Shown: in pieces, positions 34,615 to 46,506 of the stretch | How positions within the stretch are numbered: the stretch's first letter is position 1 | Layout of the letters: each line of letters begins with the position of its first letter | DNA from: Boswellia sacra | Lineage: Eukaryota; Streptophyta; Magnoliopsida; Sapindales; Burseraceae | Direction: 5' to 3' | Assembly (NCBI GenBank): GCA_013180625.2 | Contig: SNVD02016040.1 | Span: 1-64,000 of the forward strand | Length of the DNA: 64,000 bases | Program-made: the position numbers and the translations under genes | Notes under the pieces: generated by a model | The model's database searches: none | The model's input: the letters and a program-made list of their open reading frames with translations, nothing else | What the model was told of the DNA's origin: nothing

Positions 34615-34800
34615 TCAGCTAATACCCAGCAAAATTCCTCCTAATATCATCAGCAAAATTCTCAGCCGAACTCCTCCCAAAACTCTTCCCATACCCAGAA
34701 AAACTCCTCCTAATATCATCAGCAAAATTCTCAGCCGAACTCCTTCCAAAACTTTTCCCATACCCAGCAAAACTCCTCCCATTCTCAGCAAAACACCCAA
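34615..34800. repeat. Minisatellite in CACTA-1
   Basis: Repeats of a phrase like cccatacccagcaaaactcctcc plus taatatcatcagcaaaattctcagccgaactcctcc in variable order. The same repeat is longer in CACTA-2 at 50100-50530. Reading frames here are repeat artefacts. Confidence 0.8.
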
Positions 34801-35002
34801 TAAAACTCCTAAGTCCAACAATAACTCAATTTGTGCAACACAAATGAAAATACCCAAGAATATTACTAAAAAGAATTGTCTATTAAAGTAAGACTCCAAG
34901 TTTTAGATGTAACGCAACAATTACAATTTCACATTGCAACTTAAAATTTGACTAATTATAGAACATAAGAAGTAATAACAAGGTTGTTGTATAGTCTCAC
35001 AT

Positions 35003-35287
35003 TTATACTAACCATTTTATTAACGCACTAATGATTTCAGAACAATGGTTAGCCCACTCTAAACGAACCTCATCTATTTCAACCTGAGTGTATACGGTCT
35101 TCCCATTGAACTGATAACCACAAAATCAACCATTATAAAACTTCGAGAACAATGCCATATATATATAGAAACCAAACTTATGATATTATATTCATGAGTA
35201 ACTCACATCGTTCATCAGCAAACTAATGTCTGCTATAATGTCCTTCATGTATCTCAAGACATAATAGCCACATTCCACGGATTCAGG
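35003..35287 (-). pseudogene. Ulp1-like (C48) SUMO protease, two C-terminal exons
   Basis: On the minus strand, 35207 to about 35287 reads VECGYYVLRYMKDIIADISL, containing the catalytic Cys region of plant Ulp1-like proteases, and ends at a splice donor (GTGAGT). After a short intron, 35003-35110 reads FNGKTVYTQVEIDEVRLEWA and ends in a stop. A third possible exon is near 35450-35515 (VDEPASKLKALFNF). The His and Asp parts of the active site are absent. Ulp1-like domains are frequent in plant CACTA and MULE elements. It cannot make a working protease. Confidence 0.75.
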
Positions 35288-35529
35288 TTAGAATTGAAAG
35301 GCATTCACATTATAATTAATTGTCAAAAATTCTCATCCTCAATTCATTAAAAAGAAACAATATATGAATATTCCCCGAGGTCAAATAAGATGTAATTTCA
35401 ATAAAAAGAAATTAAAGTGGAGTCTAATGATTTTTTACCTTACTAAACCTTTAACCAGGAATAATGAAGTTAAATAAAGCTTTCAGCTTAGAAGCAGGTT
35501 CATCAACTGTTATATCTGTAAAAAAAAAC

Positions 35530-36400
35530 AAGCTATGATATAAGTTTGGCATAATTAACACTGTTTGACAAGAGTTCTAGAAAGAAAAAGTGAGAAAATA
35601 CAGAAGCAAACCAAAAAGATTATATAACAGAGCAAAAGCTTACGTTGAAGCTAGTGTTCACCTTAGTATCAATATGTGATGTTCATGTTCTTTAGCTAAG
35701 TGTTAATGTTAGCCAAAAGTAGACAACCTTTATTTCTTCTTATGGATTTAATAGCCTACATTGGAGATCAACATAAGAAAATTATGAATACAAATAACAC
35801 TAAGTCATAGCCATTCTTATGGCCATCCATATATGTGCACATATTTAAGTAATAAATTTCATAAGTCAATCAGGGCTTAAACAGAAGTGCTAAACTATGA
35901 AGTACTAACCCTAGTCCGTATTTAAATTCTTTCCAAATATTCATCAGCTTTGAACTAATAAAAGGGATTTAAGTTCCCCATCATTACTTACAGCAGCAGT
36001 CTAGATGAAATAAAGGAAAGGAAACTGCATTTCTGTAAATTATAACCTCCAAAATTGAAAGGCTAACGCAAGCAAAAACCAATCACAAAGAACAAATACC
36101 CAAAATACGACACCAAATTGATGCCAAAACCACCTTAGATCCGCTATCACCACATCCACCAGTGAAAACAGACTTCTCAACAAAACCCCAAACAAGAAAA
36201 GAAAAAAAAATTTAAACTTTTTGTTGATATCAGTTAAGGGCAAACCCGATGCATGTGATATCAATGCCAAAGTGACGTCCTTAGGCAAGAAATTGAACTT
36301 TCCTTTCTTTCAGTCGAGCAGCTCCACTAAGAGAATAGGTTAGTCGAGTCCTCACGGGAGCGACAAAGGGATGAGTGAGGGGAGAAGCAAGGAAGAATGA
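35530..36400. other. Interior of CACTA-1, no gene recognised
   Basis: A/T-rich sequence with no convincing exon on either strand. The 82-codon minus frame at 36040-36288 is hydrophobic and probably noise. Confidence 0.4.
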
Positions 36401-36406
36401 GGTCCC

Positions 36407-36695
36407 GTTGATGGTGGGAGCGGCTTAGAGACAGTGAAAGAGCGAAGAGAGAGAGAGCTACTGACAGAGTGAAAGAGAGGGAGGGAGCAACTGATTCGAT
36501 CGGTGAGAGAAGGGGATGTATTTCTGTTGATGGTGGGAGCGGCTTAGAGACAGTGAAAGAATGAAAAGAGAGGGAGCTGCTGACAGAGTGAAAGAGAGGG
36601 AGAGAGCAACTGATCCGATTGGTGAGAGAGGGGGATGTATTTCTGTTGATGGTGGGAGCGGCTTAGAGATAGTGAAAGAATGAAAAGGAGGAAAA
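36407..36695. repeat. 119-bp tandem repeat in CACTA-1
   Basis: The phrase gttgatggtgggagcggctt recurs at 36407, 36526 and 36645, giving a 119-bp period for about 2.4 copies. Units are purine rich (gagagagg tracts). Confidence 0.9.
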
Positions 36696-36834
36696 AGATT
36701 TTCTAGGGTAGATAGAAGAGGGAAGCCGAAAGTTAACAAAGAGGGAAAGGAAAAGGAAAGGAAAATTGAATAAATAGACATAATTAGGAGCCTATAGTGA
36801 AATTTAGAGACATCATGTAAAATAGACAGCACGT

Positions 36835-37007
36835 CGAGATGTGTCGGATATTAGCACTCGACATGTCGGATGATAGTGAAAACAATTTTGTCGAGTGTCG
36901 GATACATCATCCGAAGAGTTTACAGTTTCAGATTTTGCATCCGACGCTCGACAAAATAGTTTTCTCTTTCATCCGACATGTCGAGTGTCGGCTATCCGAC
37001 ACATCTT
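36835..37007. repeat. Long inverted repeat (hairpin) with tcgagtgtcggat motifs
   Basis: The arm at 36835-36903 and the arm at 36939-37007 are near-perfect reverse complements of about 69 bases around a 35-base loop. A transcript in either direction would fold into a long stem. Confidence 0.85.
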
Positions 37008-37010
37008 GAG

Positions 37011-37526
37011 TGTCGGATGAAAGTGAAAACAATTTGTCGAGTGTCAGATTCGAGTGTCAGATACATCATCTGAAGAGTTTACAGAATTCGACACTCGAAT
37101 AATCCTCAAATTATTAAGTTTGAGGAACATTCATTGCTTGATTAACTCAAACACATTTTGATTATAAGTTGATATTCACTAGTTGATGATGACTCATCTC
37201 TGCTCACCAACATTTTACAAAACTCTTCGGATGATGTATCCGAAACTCGACAAATTGTTTTCATCTAGTGTCGGATGAAAGTGAAAACAATTTGTCGAGT
37301 GTCAGATTCGAGTGTCGGATACATCATCCAAAGAGTTTACAGAATCAGACACTCGAATAATCCTCAAATTGTTAAGTTTGAGGAGCATTCATTGCTTAAT
37401 TAACTCAAACACATTTTGATTATAAGTTGATATTCACTAGTTGATGATGACTCATCTCTGTTCACCAACATTTTACAAAAATCTTCGGATGACGTATCCG
37501 ACATTCGAATCTGACACTCGACAAAT
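37011..37526. repeat. 258-bp tandem duplication rich in gtcggat/atccgac
   Basis: The unit starting tgtcggatgaaagtg at 37011 recurs at 37269 with few changes. Each unit itself has inverted halves, ending with the complement of its start (acaaattgttttcac). Confidence 0.88.
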
Positions 37527-39750
37527 TGTTTTCACTTTCATCTAGTTTCTACAGTTTTCATACACATCAAACCACAAAAATCACCTAATAACACTAGATT
37601 TATCTCTAAAAACACAGAATAAGTTCACAAATCCGACGTAAACTCAAATCCCTAATTCAAATTCCCTAAAAATTAACCCAAATATAATGAAACATAAAAC
37701 AACCAAATAAATCACTCTGTGTCGTCTTGCTTCTATCCTCAAAGGATGCCTGTCTCGGTTTACGTCTCGAGTGTAGTCGAGGGGTTTCGGGAAGAGGGAA
37801 ATAAGGTTTTAGGAATAAATTGAATACATAAGGGTATTTTAGTCTTTTTGTCGAGAAAGTGTCTATGGTATGAAAATTTTTCAAGATCTGTCCAAATTTC
37901 ACTAAGGGCCTCTAATTGTGTCCATTTTTTCAATTTTTCTAAAGGAAAAGTATTGTTTTGTCATATATTAAGGATAAAACGCACCATTTTATATTGTTTA
38001 TTTTATTAACAAAATTATATTTTTTTGCCCATAATTAGTAAAATATTAATTTAAAATTTGGTCACACATGGTCAATAAAAAATTTCTATCACGAAATTCT
38101 TGATAGAGTTAATTTCTATCACTGTTCTATCATCAATTATTGATAGACAAAAAATATATCACATGTATATCATTAAGTTTCTAATAGAGCATAATTCTAT
38201 CATCATTATGTCATCTTTTGATGATATGACGAGTTTTATCATAGAGTGTCAGTCATCTATTCCTATTTTTCTTGTAGTATTAATTTATCACATTGCATTA
38301 ATAGTGTCATTAAATTCCTCAACCTAAGCATATTTGTACTCTTTGCATCTTTTGAATTAACTTCATCTTGATTTTGTTTTTTGTTACAAATTTGGTAAAA
38401 TGGGCATACTTTGACCATATCTTGGGCTTGACCATATCTCTTGATATATGTTAGTGGACCGAAAATGGGCTTGAAGTGAACCCATCTGCAGTTTCAGTCC
38501 AGCCTGACCATGCCTCTGTATTTTGACCATATCTTTTGATATACGTATCCAAATCATAGGAATCAAGATGTTCTATAAAGCTGAGAGAAATATCTACAAC
38601 TTTCATGCAGACATGTGATCAAAATTCTAAATAATTCGATGTCGAAATCGGTGGTCAAAGTCGGTGTACATGATGATCCAAATTGTCAACAAGATATTGT
38701 ACAATAGTCCCTTTGTAATTTGACAAGTTTGCCCCTGAATGTATCTATACATAGAGGTGCATTTGACCCATTAGGGCATCTTGGCTTTGGCTGAGATCTC
38801 TTATTATTGCGGATTTTCTCTTGTTTTTTGTTCTCTTAATGTTATTAATAAATCATTTTCTTTTTGCAATTTATTTCCTTTCTTGCTTCACGTTTCACTA
38901 AATTCTCTTTTGCTGAGGTGAAAGGGTGAAACTCTTGATATGAGAATAATGATTTTCTAACCCTTGACATGTGCTTAATAATCATAATCTTTTGTTTTCT
39001 ATTTTATACGATTTCTATTTATTTTTCTAATCAATCTTGACACCACTCGTAAAGTGGAGGTCTTGATCCATTGTAGACAATTCTTGTCACATCAAATATT
39101 TGGATCCTTTCTAGATGTCGTATGGTTCTTTCTTACCGACACAAGTCTAGTTAGGAACCTTGATTTATTGTAGACATATGGTGATTGGCACATTAGATGC
39201 TTGAATCCATTTACAAGAAGTGGTATAAATATTGGTAATGAAACAAATATAATTCATATAACTAAAATGGGCTTAAATGACGTACCTTCTGATTGGAACC
39301 TCCTTGATGTGTAGATTTCAATTGAGTTATAATCGGGTTGTTTATCCTTATGTGATATATCGAGGGCGGATCCCCTAACCTTAGCTTTCATTATTATTAT
39401 GTTAATTCCTCTTACTTGTGTAATTTAAGTATTCTTGTTTATTGTTATGAACTTGTTCTTTTATTTGCAATGGTATGTTTTACCTCCTATTCCCATAGAT
39501 GGTTTTACCACCTTTTATTTTTGTTTTACATTTGAATGTTGATAGTACCGGTAGTACCGCCTACCATCGTTACTTTTATTTGTTAATATCATCTTGTTAA
39601 TTATTTGAATTATTCATATCATATTTGCTCATCTTTTAGTTTGTACTGCTAAATTCCCATCCTCGTGGATCGACGCTGATCTTACCGGGTTTATTACTTC
39701 GACACTCCTATACTTGGGAGAAAATCCTATTTTTTGATGTGTCAAGTTTT

Positions 39751-39768
39751 TGGCACTGTTGGTGGGGA
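39751..39768 (+). promoter_or_regulatory. Primer-binding site of element C, decayed
   Basis: TGGCACTGTTGGTGGGGA is a decayed form of the tRNA-Asp site in A and B, six bases after the LTR. Confidence 0.8.
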
Positions 39769-39879
39769 AGGTAAAATTTGGTGTGCAAAATTGTAAGTAT
39801 TCTCTTTTCTCATTTTAGATCGTAATTTTTTTCTTTGTTGTCTGTTCATCTTTTCTTTTCTTTTCTCTTTCAAATTTGC

Positions 39880-41446
39880 ATGAAAATTTGGTCATGAACA
39901 TCTAGTGGTAGACTCGTTAGGAAAATATCATCTTCCCTAGAAAACATGGCTGACAATCAAGTGAAAAGGTTCACTGATGAAGGGGAAAATCATTCCCAAT
40001 AAAATGACCAAACCAACCAAGAACCCTTAGAGACTACATGAATCAAGTAAGGACTAGTGCACCATCTTGTGTAGGTTCTCCTCCTGATGTAATCCATTTC
40101 AATTTCAAATCGAGTTTCATTTAAATTTTACCCACCTTTCATGACCTTGATATGGAGAGCTCATATTCCCACTTAAAAATCTTTGAAGAGGATTATAACT
40201 CCTATAGTGACCCAAATTGTAGCATAAACACCATTAGATTAAAGCTTTTTCCTTTTTCTTTAAGAGATAAAGCTAGACCATGGCTACAAAATTTTTTTGT
40301 CAAGTTCCATAAGTTCATGGGATGAGATGAAATAACAATTTTTGAAAAAATATTTTCCTACCCATATAACAAATTCTCTTAAAAGACAAATCACCACTTT
40401 CACTCAAAAACAAGGAGAAACCCTTTACCAATGTTGGGATAAAATAAGAATTACTTAGTACCTATCCTCACCATGGTTTTAAAACTTGGAGAATAGTTGC
40501 AAACTTCTATGAAGGGTTAACACCTCAAGACAGGCAACTAGTAGAGCCAATGTGTAACAGACAATTTAAAGATAAGGACCCTAAGGAAGAAATTGACTAC
40601 CTAGATTCGTTAACAGACAAAGCCCAAAATTGGGACACTGCTGGCATCTATGAGGTACCAAGCAAAGCCCCACCCTCGACATCCAATAGAGGCATTTACA
40701 ACTTTAGAGAAGACCATAACCTTCAAGCCAAATATGCATCCCTAGTTAGAAAAGTCGAGGCTTTAGAAATAAAAAAAAAAAGTGGTCAATTGAATTCTAT
40801 TCAAGAAATTGTCTGTCACATTTGTAATGACAATGACCATCCTACTGATGAGTGCCCAACTTTGCCTGCCTTTAGAGAATGCCTCCATGAACAAGCTAAT
40901 GCTTTAGTTGAAAAAATGATAATCATGTACATTCTTTACAAGTCCCTTTTCAAACACATCAAAATTTTCAAAATTCTCATGATCATGCATATGCTTCTTC
41001 TCCTAAGAAGGACCTTGAAAAGACATTGCATTCATTCATTACAAAGCAAGAGACTTTCAATAGTCAAACTGCTCAAAAATTAGCAAATTTGTCAGAAATT
41101 CTTGCAAAATTTGCATCCACATTTAGCATCCAAGAAAAAGGAAATTTCCTTCCCAAACATTGCAAAATCCCAAATATCAATCTAATTCAGGTATGAGCAG
41201 CTCAAACAGTTATTACATTGATCAAGCCAAATTAGTCATGACCCTTTACAATGGTAAGGTTGTAGAAAAACAGATTCCTAAACCTTATGAGAAAGAAGAT
41301 GAATCCATCTCTAAGGATAAGGAAGAGGTTACCAAACCAACACCAAGCGAAGAAGGAATCAAATCCCCACTTGTGCCTCTATTTCCTCAAGCATTAGCCA
41401 TACAAAAGAAGCCAACCCTCATTTCTGAAATTTTTTAAATTTTCAA
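39880..41446 (+). pseudogene. Element C gag, broken
   Basis: Start at the ATG at 39880 (matching MKIW of element B). Pieces include MADNQVKRFTDEGENHSQ near 39943 and the CCHC knuckle CHICNDNDHPTDEC near 40815-40860 in the 177-codon frame 40550-41083. The C-terminal part is at 41160-41438. Stops occur near 40000, 40060 and 40120, with a frame change near 40910. Confidence 0.85.
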
Positions 41447-41450
41447 ACAG

Positions 41451-42340
41451 GTGAAGGTCAATATTCCGTTGCTAGATGTGATCAAACAGGTACCTTCTTA
41501 TGCAAAATTTTTGAAATATTTGTGCACTGCGAAAAGAAAATTGAATGTGAAAAAGAAGGCCTTTTTAGCTGAACGAGTAAGTGCTATCCTTCAAATCAAT
41601 AATACAGTGAAATATAAGGATTCAGGTTGTCCTACAATTTCATGTATTATTGGAAATCATAAAATTGAACAAGCTTTACTTGATCTTGGTGCTGGTTTGA
41701 ATTTGCTTCCATACTCGATTTTTCAAAAACTCAATCTAGGTGAGTTAAAACCAACTTATGTGACTCTTTTGCTTACTGATAGATCAATTAAAGTGCCAAG
41801 AGGAGTCGTAGAAGATGTGTTAGTTCAAGTTGATAAATTCATTTACCTAGTGGATTTTTCGTCTTGGATACGTAACCAGTGGAAGTATGTAATTCAATTC
41901 CTACCATTTTAGGGTGTCCATTTCTAGCTACCTCTAATGCTTTGATTAATTACAGGAATGGAGTCATGAAGCTATCATTTGGAAACATGACATTGGAACT
42001 TAACGTTTTTAATATGTTCAAACAACCACATGAAGAAGATGATGAAATTGAGGAGGCCAATATGACTGAAACTATTGTTGAAGACCACATCCAAAAAGCG
42101 AGTTCTTTTGACCCTTTGAAAACCTGTTTAGTCGATTCATTAGAATCAAGTATGGAACTAGAGCTTCGTCTCTCTGATATAAGTTCTTTACTGGATTGTG
42201 CATAGGTGATGGAAAAAGGCTCGGAGCCACGATTCGAAGAATTAGGACAAATGAATGAAAGCAAGGAAGAGGAAATTCCCAAATTAGAGCTAAAGCCCTT
42301 ACTTGAAGGACTAAAATATGCATATCTTGGGGAGAATTAG
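41451..42340 (+). pseudogene. Element C protease and linker, broken
   Basis: Protease core LLDLGAGLNLLPYSIF near 41677-41730 (the usual Ser or Thr after GA is Gly here), then VPRGVVEDVLVQVDKF. The frame stops at 41912 and changes; the linker KLSFGNMTLELNVFNM is at 41965-42020. Further stops at 42205 and 42340. Confidence 0.85.
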
Positions 42341-42529
42341 ACATATCCGGTGGTAATTTTTTTATCCCTCACAAGCGAGCAATAAGGTAAGTTGATAGAA
42401 GTCCTTAAAAAGCATAAAAATGCAATTAGGTGGATTTTAAAAGACATAAAAGGCATTAACCCTTTGATTTGTACACAGTATTCATTTAGAAGAAAATGCC
42501 AAAACATCCCAACAACCTCAAAGGAGTTT

Positions 42530-43807
42530 AAATCCCCATATGAAAAAGGTCATTAGGGCTGAAGTTCTCAAACTACTTGATATGGGAATTATCTACCCTA
42601 TTTCTGATAGTAAGTGGGTAAGCCCTACACAAGCAGTACCTAAGAAATCTGGCATTACAGTAGTCAAAAATGAAAAGGGTGAATCATTACCAAATCGAGT
42701 CTTATCTAGTTAGAGGATATGCATTGATTATAGAAAATTAAATGCTGTCACCAGAAAAGACCATTTTCCCTTACCATTCCTTGACCAAATTTTAGAAAGA
42801 GTAGCAGGGCATTCCTGCTATTACTTTCTTGATGGATACTCAGGATATTATCAAATTCCTATTGCACTTGAAGGCCAAGAAAAGACCGCATTCACGTGCC
42901 CCTTCGGCACTTTTGCATTTAAAAGGATGCCTTTTGGACTTTGTAATGCCCCAGCCACTTTTCAAAGATACATGTTAAGCATTTTTAGTGACATGGTTGA
43001 GCATTGTTTGAAGTTTTCATGGATGATTTAACTGTCTTTGGAAATTCTTTTGATAATTGTCTTGAAAACTTAGAAAAAGTCCTAAAAATGTGTGAAGAAA
43101 AAGATCTTATTTTGAATTGCAAAAAATGTCATTATATGGTTACTTCGGGAATTATCTTAGGTCATGTGGTGTCTTATAAGGGAATTGAAGTGGACAAAGT
43201 AAAAGTGGAATTAATTTCCCATTTGCCTCCACCAAAAGCAATCAAAGAGGTCCATTCATTCTTAGGGCATGCAGGACTTTATAAGAGGTTTATAATAAAT
43301 TTCAATGCTATATCTAAACCTTTTTGTAACCTCTTAATAAAAGACACTTCTTTTGAATGGACTCAAGAATGTTAAAATGCTTTTGATATGTTAATTGGAC
43401 TTTTAACAACTACTCTAATTATACAATCTCCTGATCGGTCCTTACCTTTTGAATTGGTGCGTGATGCGAGTGACTATGCCATTGGTGCTGTCTTAGGACA
43501 AAGAAAAGAAGGTAAGCCTTATGTAATATACTATACAAGTAGGAATTTAAATAATGCACAAATGAATTACACAACAACTGAAAAAGAACTACTTGCAGTA
43601 GTATTTGCATTTGACAAATTTTGATCTTATCTAATTGGTTCTCCAACGATTGTTTACACTTACCATGCGGCTGTAAGATATTTAATGTCTAAACAGGATG
43701 CAAAACCTAGATTGATATGGTGGATCTTATTGCTCTAAGAATTCAACATCACAATAAAGGATAAGAAAGGAGCAGAAAATGTTGTTGTAGATCATCTCTC
43801 AAGATTA
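42530..43807 (+). pseudogene. Element C reverse transcriptase and RNase H, broken
   Basis: RT: CIDYRKLNAVTRKDHFPLP near 42720, FLDGYSGYYQIP near 42830, MPFGLCNAPATFQR near 42930, and the catalytic VFMDDLTVFG near 43015 after a frame change. RNase H: RDASDYAIGAVLGQRKEG near 43460 and [19 protein letters not shown] to 43624, then a stop and more fragments to about 43800. Confidence 0.88.
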
Positions 43808-45120
43808 ATGACAGAGACATTAATTGAAACTTCACTTATCAATGACTCTTTTCCTGATGAATTTTTATTCTCCGTTGCTGCAGTACCTTGGTTTACTAAC
43901 GTTTTAAATTTTCTTGTAATAGGAGAAATGCCACCTCATTGGAAAGCTCAAGACAAAAGGAAGTTTTCAACTGAGGTGGAAAATTTTTATTGGGATGACC
44001 CATATCTATTCAAATATTGTTTGGACCAAATAATTAGAAGATGCATACCCGACAATGAGGTAAGTAGTGTCATTAATGTTTGTCATTCCGAAGCATGTGG
44101 AGGACATTTTTCGTCTAAAAAAACAGTTGCTAAAATCTTGCAATGTGGATTTTATTGGCCCACCTTATTTAAAGATGCACATGCATTTTGCAAAACTTAA
44201 AAAAATTGTCAAAAATTGGTATCCATTTCAAAACAAAACATGATGCCTTTGAATCCCATTCTTGTTGTTGAAATCTTTGACTGTTGTGGTATTGATTTTT
44301 ATAAGACCTTTTCCACCATCAGTTGGTTTTGTGTACATGCTTGTTGTAGTAGACTATGTTTCAAAATAGGTCGAGGCAATTCCATGTTGAAACAATTATC
44401 ATAAAACAGTTATCAAGTTCTTGAAAGAGAATATCTTATTTAGATTTGGAATTCCTTGAGCCATTATTAATGATGGGGGTATACATTTTTGTAACAAACC
44501 ATTTGAAACTCTAATGAAGAAATATGGAAAAACCTATAAAGTTTCTACACTTTATCACCTGCAAACAAGTGGACAACTTGAATTAGCTAATAGGGAGATA
44601 AAATAGAGCTTAGAAAAAACGGTTAACCCAAATAGTAAAGAATGGTCTTTAAGACTTAATGATACACTTCGGACTTACTGAACTGCTTTCAAAACATCAT
44701 TGGGAATGTCTCCTTGTAGATTAGTTTACAGAAAACCTTGTCACTTGCTTGTGAAAATTGATCATAAAGCTTATTGGGCCATTAAAACATTTAACACAAA
44801 TTTGGATGATGCTTGCAAGTTACGTAAACTCTAACTGAGTGAACTCAAAGAAATCAGGAATAAGGCTTGTGAAAATTCTAAAATCTACAAAGAAAAAAGA
44901 AGGTTTTTCATGACAAATTCATTGTTAGAAAATCTTTTAAGCCTTCATGAAAAGTGCTTTTGTATGATTCAAGATTGCATTTGTTTAATGGTAAACTTCG
45001 GTTTCGTTGGACTGGACCTTTCATTGTAAAAATGTTTTCTCTCATGGAGCTATTGAAATTGAGAACCCAAAAAATGGTAATTTTTTAAAGTTAATGGACA
45101 ACAGTTAAAACCATTCTTTG
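43808..45120 (+). pseudogene. Element C integrase, broken
   Basis: Zinc region [18 protein letters not shown] and [15 protein letters not shown] in 43808-44200, then stop. Core pieces at about 44280-44660 (D of a GIDF stretch, [22 protein letters not shown]). The tail LKPFFENFDQNEDPLLY is near 45110-45155. Many stops. Confidence 0.85.
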
Positions 45121-45354
45121 AAAATTTTGATCAAAATGAAGATCCATTGCTTTACTTGATCCTTTTTAAGGATTGACTTTTCCCGATCAAGTGGTGGATA
45201 CGGTACTCCATGATTTTTAAAGTCGATTTTTCAGTTGCCTAAAAACTGTTGCTCACCTTGCATTCATTTTCTTTTGTTCTCTCTGATTTTCTTCACATGG
45301 ATACCATTCTCTCGAAGTTGCACAAACGCTTTTCCTCTCTTCCTCAAAATGATT
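45121..45354 (+). other. 3' tail of element C up to its truncation
   Basis: Non-coding sequence after integrase. A short frame begins ATGGATACCATTCTC at 45297 and is cut at 45355 by CACTA-like sequence. No LTR follows, so the 3' end was lost. Confidence 0.6.
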
Positions 45355-45720
45355 CACTACAAGAAAAATGATCATATTTGACGGTCTTTGACAATCAAAT
45401 ATGTATATATTTGGCGGTCTTAAAAGCGCCACCAATGGCACCGCCAAATATAGTCAATTTGACTATATTTGGTGATCGGTCAAAGTGTCAAATATGCATC
45501 TGACTATACTTGATGGTTTTTGACTGCCAAGTATAATAGGCTTAAAAATTAAAAAAATATTTGGCAGTTTTTGACCGCCAAGTGTAATAGGCTTAAAAAT
45601 TAAAAAAATATACTTGGCGGTTTTTGACCCCAAGTATAATACTTTCAAAAATTAAAAAAAAAAAATATACTTGACAGTTTTTAACCGCCAAGTATTTATA
45701 TATATATATATATATATATA
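45355..45720. mobile_element. Left end of a CACTA-like element with ttggcggt subterminal repeats
   Basis: It starts CACTACAAGAAAAATG, then carries many copies of ttggcggttttt / accgccaa in both orientations, as expected of transposase-binding subterminal repeats. A similar left end is at 63950-64000. It ends in a TA microsatellite (45695-45720). The matching right end is not found; the stretch up to 46657 ends with a different family's terminus. Confidence 0.75.
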
Positions 45721-46313
45721 ACCCATATCATGACTACTAATTATAACACAAGAAAGTATGACCAGTCATTTTTTAAGTCAGCCAAAAGGACATGATAGCC
45801 ATAATGGCTAAATCTCATAATTTTATCCTTTACAATCCAGCTCAAATATAGGACTGATTTTCACAAAATGTCCAATAAGCTAACCAGGATCAAACAGAAG
45901 CAAGTAGTTCACAAGCACGTAACTCAGAGACTGTGAGTGTTAAAACTAAGTTTACACTGTAAGTTTCAATAACCACAAACAAAAGCCAATGAATGATTCT
46001 TCATGCTAACTTTGTTCAAAAAGTTGACAGATATTAGACACCAAACTCACCACACTAGAACTAATATTACAAATTGAGTTTCTGTTGTCCAAACTTCACC
46101 TTCAGATTGCTAGAAGCACCATGCCCAGAAGTCTTATTAAATGAACTAGGATCATCTGATAGATTCACCTACGCAGATAAATTCCACACTATTCAGTACA
46201 CAATGATTACAAATATAAAGCACATGAGAAAATCTGCAAGAATCTTTCAATCCAAGGTACTATAGCAAGCAGAAACATATCAGCAGAAATGCATTATAAT
46301 CGACTTTAATTAC
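45721..46313 (-). other. Probable captured intronic/exonic host sequence next to the PDS5 exon
   Basis: Non-repetitive sequence on the downstream side of the PDS5 exon in its reading direction. One stretch near 46080-46165 reads NLSDDPSSFNKTSGHGASSN on the minus strand and could be another exon. Nothing else is recognised. Confidence 0.35.
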
Positions 46314-46454
46314 TCGAATAATGTTTTTAACTATGAATGCAGTGATATCTTCATCATGAGTCTCAAAAGTCGAGACCAAATATTGTGCAACACAGCCCAA
46401 CAATTGCAAGACGGATGGCATGTTCTGCCCATTCAGTAGAGAATCCACAAGTTA
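46314..46454 (-). pseudogene. Single exon of a PDS5-like sister chromatid cohesion gene
   Basis: This 141-base minus-strand segment is bounded by a splice acceptor (CTCTTCAG) and donor (GTAATT) and is open throughout. It reads LVDSLLNGQNMPSVLQLLGC, then VAQYLVSTFETHDEDI. Plant PDS5 has LVDMLE...AVLQCLGCIAQ...VYETRE at the corresponding place. PDS5 is a HEAT-repeat regulator of cohesin in the nucleus. Only this fragment is present and it lies between two CACTA-type ends, so it looks like transposon-captured genomic DNA with introns retained. It cannot encode a functional PDS5. Confidence 0.72.
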
Positions 46455-46506
46455 CTGAAGAGAAAGACAGAAACCAGGTCAGATTATCACCACAAATAAG
46501 CATCTC

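Larger units (their letters stand above)
36756..37940. mobile_element. Terminal-inverted-repeat insert within CACTA-1 (MULE-like or MITE)
   Basis: The left edge (gaaaattgaataaatagac, then agtgaaattta) and right edge (gtccatttttt, caatttttct) are inverted repeats about 50 bp long. CACTA-2 lacks this block at the matching place, showing it is an insertion. A 10-bp direct repeat AAAGGAAAAG (36746-36755, 37941-37950) may be the target duplication, but the surroundings are purine rich, so exact borders are uncertain. Confidence 0.65.
33772..38279. mobile_element. CACTA-1: non-autonomous CACTA (En/Spm) transposon, 4508 bp
   Basis: The left end TACTACAAGAAAAG and right end CTTTTTCTTGTAGTA-like are inverted repeats, with the 3-bp duplication TTA on both sides (33769-33771, 38280-38282). 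Both outermost C/G bases of the CACTA signature have become T/A. Subterminal regions match CACTA-2 (49276-55058), including phrases on atagatgacag and gtgtcagtcatctattcct. No transposase found. It carries Ulp1-like exons, minisatellites and a terminal-inverted-repeat insert. Confidence 0.93.
33734..39744 (+). repeat. 5' LTR of element C, split by CACTA-1
   Basis: The LTR begins TGATGCACAC at 33734, is interrupted at 33772-38279, resumes at 38283 after the TTA duplication, and ends GATGTGTCA at 39744. About 1500 bp without the insert. It matches the LTR of element B reversed on both sides of the interruption. Confidence 0.88.
33734..45354 (+). mobile_element. Element C: Ty3/gypsy retrotransposon related to B, heavily decayed
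   Basis: 5' LTR (interrupted by CACTA-1), primer site, gag, protease, RT, RNase H and integrase follow in order on the plus strand. The 3' LTR is missing; similarity ends where CACTA-like sequence begins at 45355. Many stops are TAG or TAA where B has TGG or CAA, consistent with long decay by deamination of methylated cytosines. Confidence 0.9.

Noticed and set aside
36458..36832. 124-codon Ser/Leu-rich minus frame
   Set aside because: It is the translation of the 119-bp tandem repeat and shows the same phrase twice.
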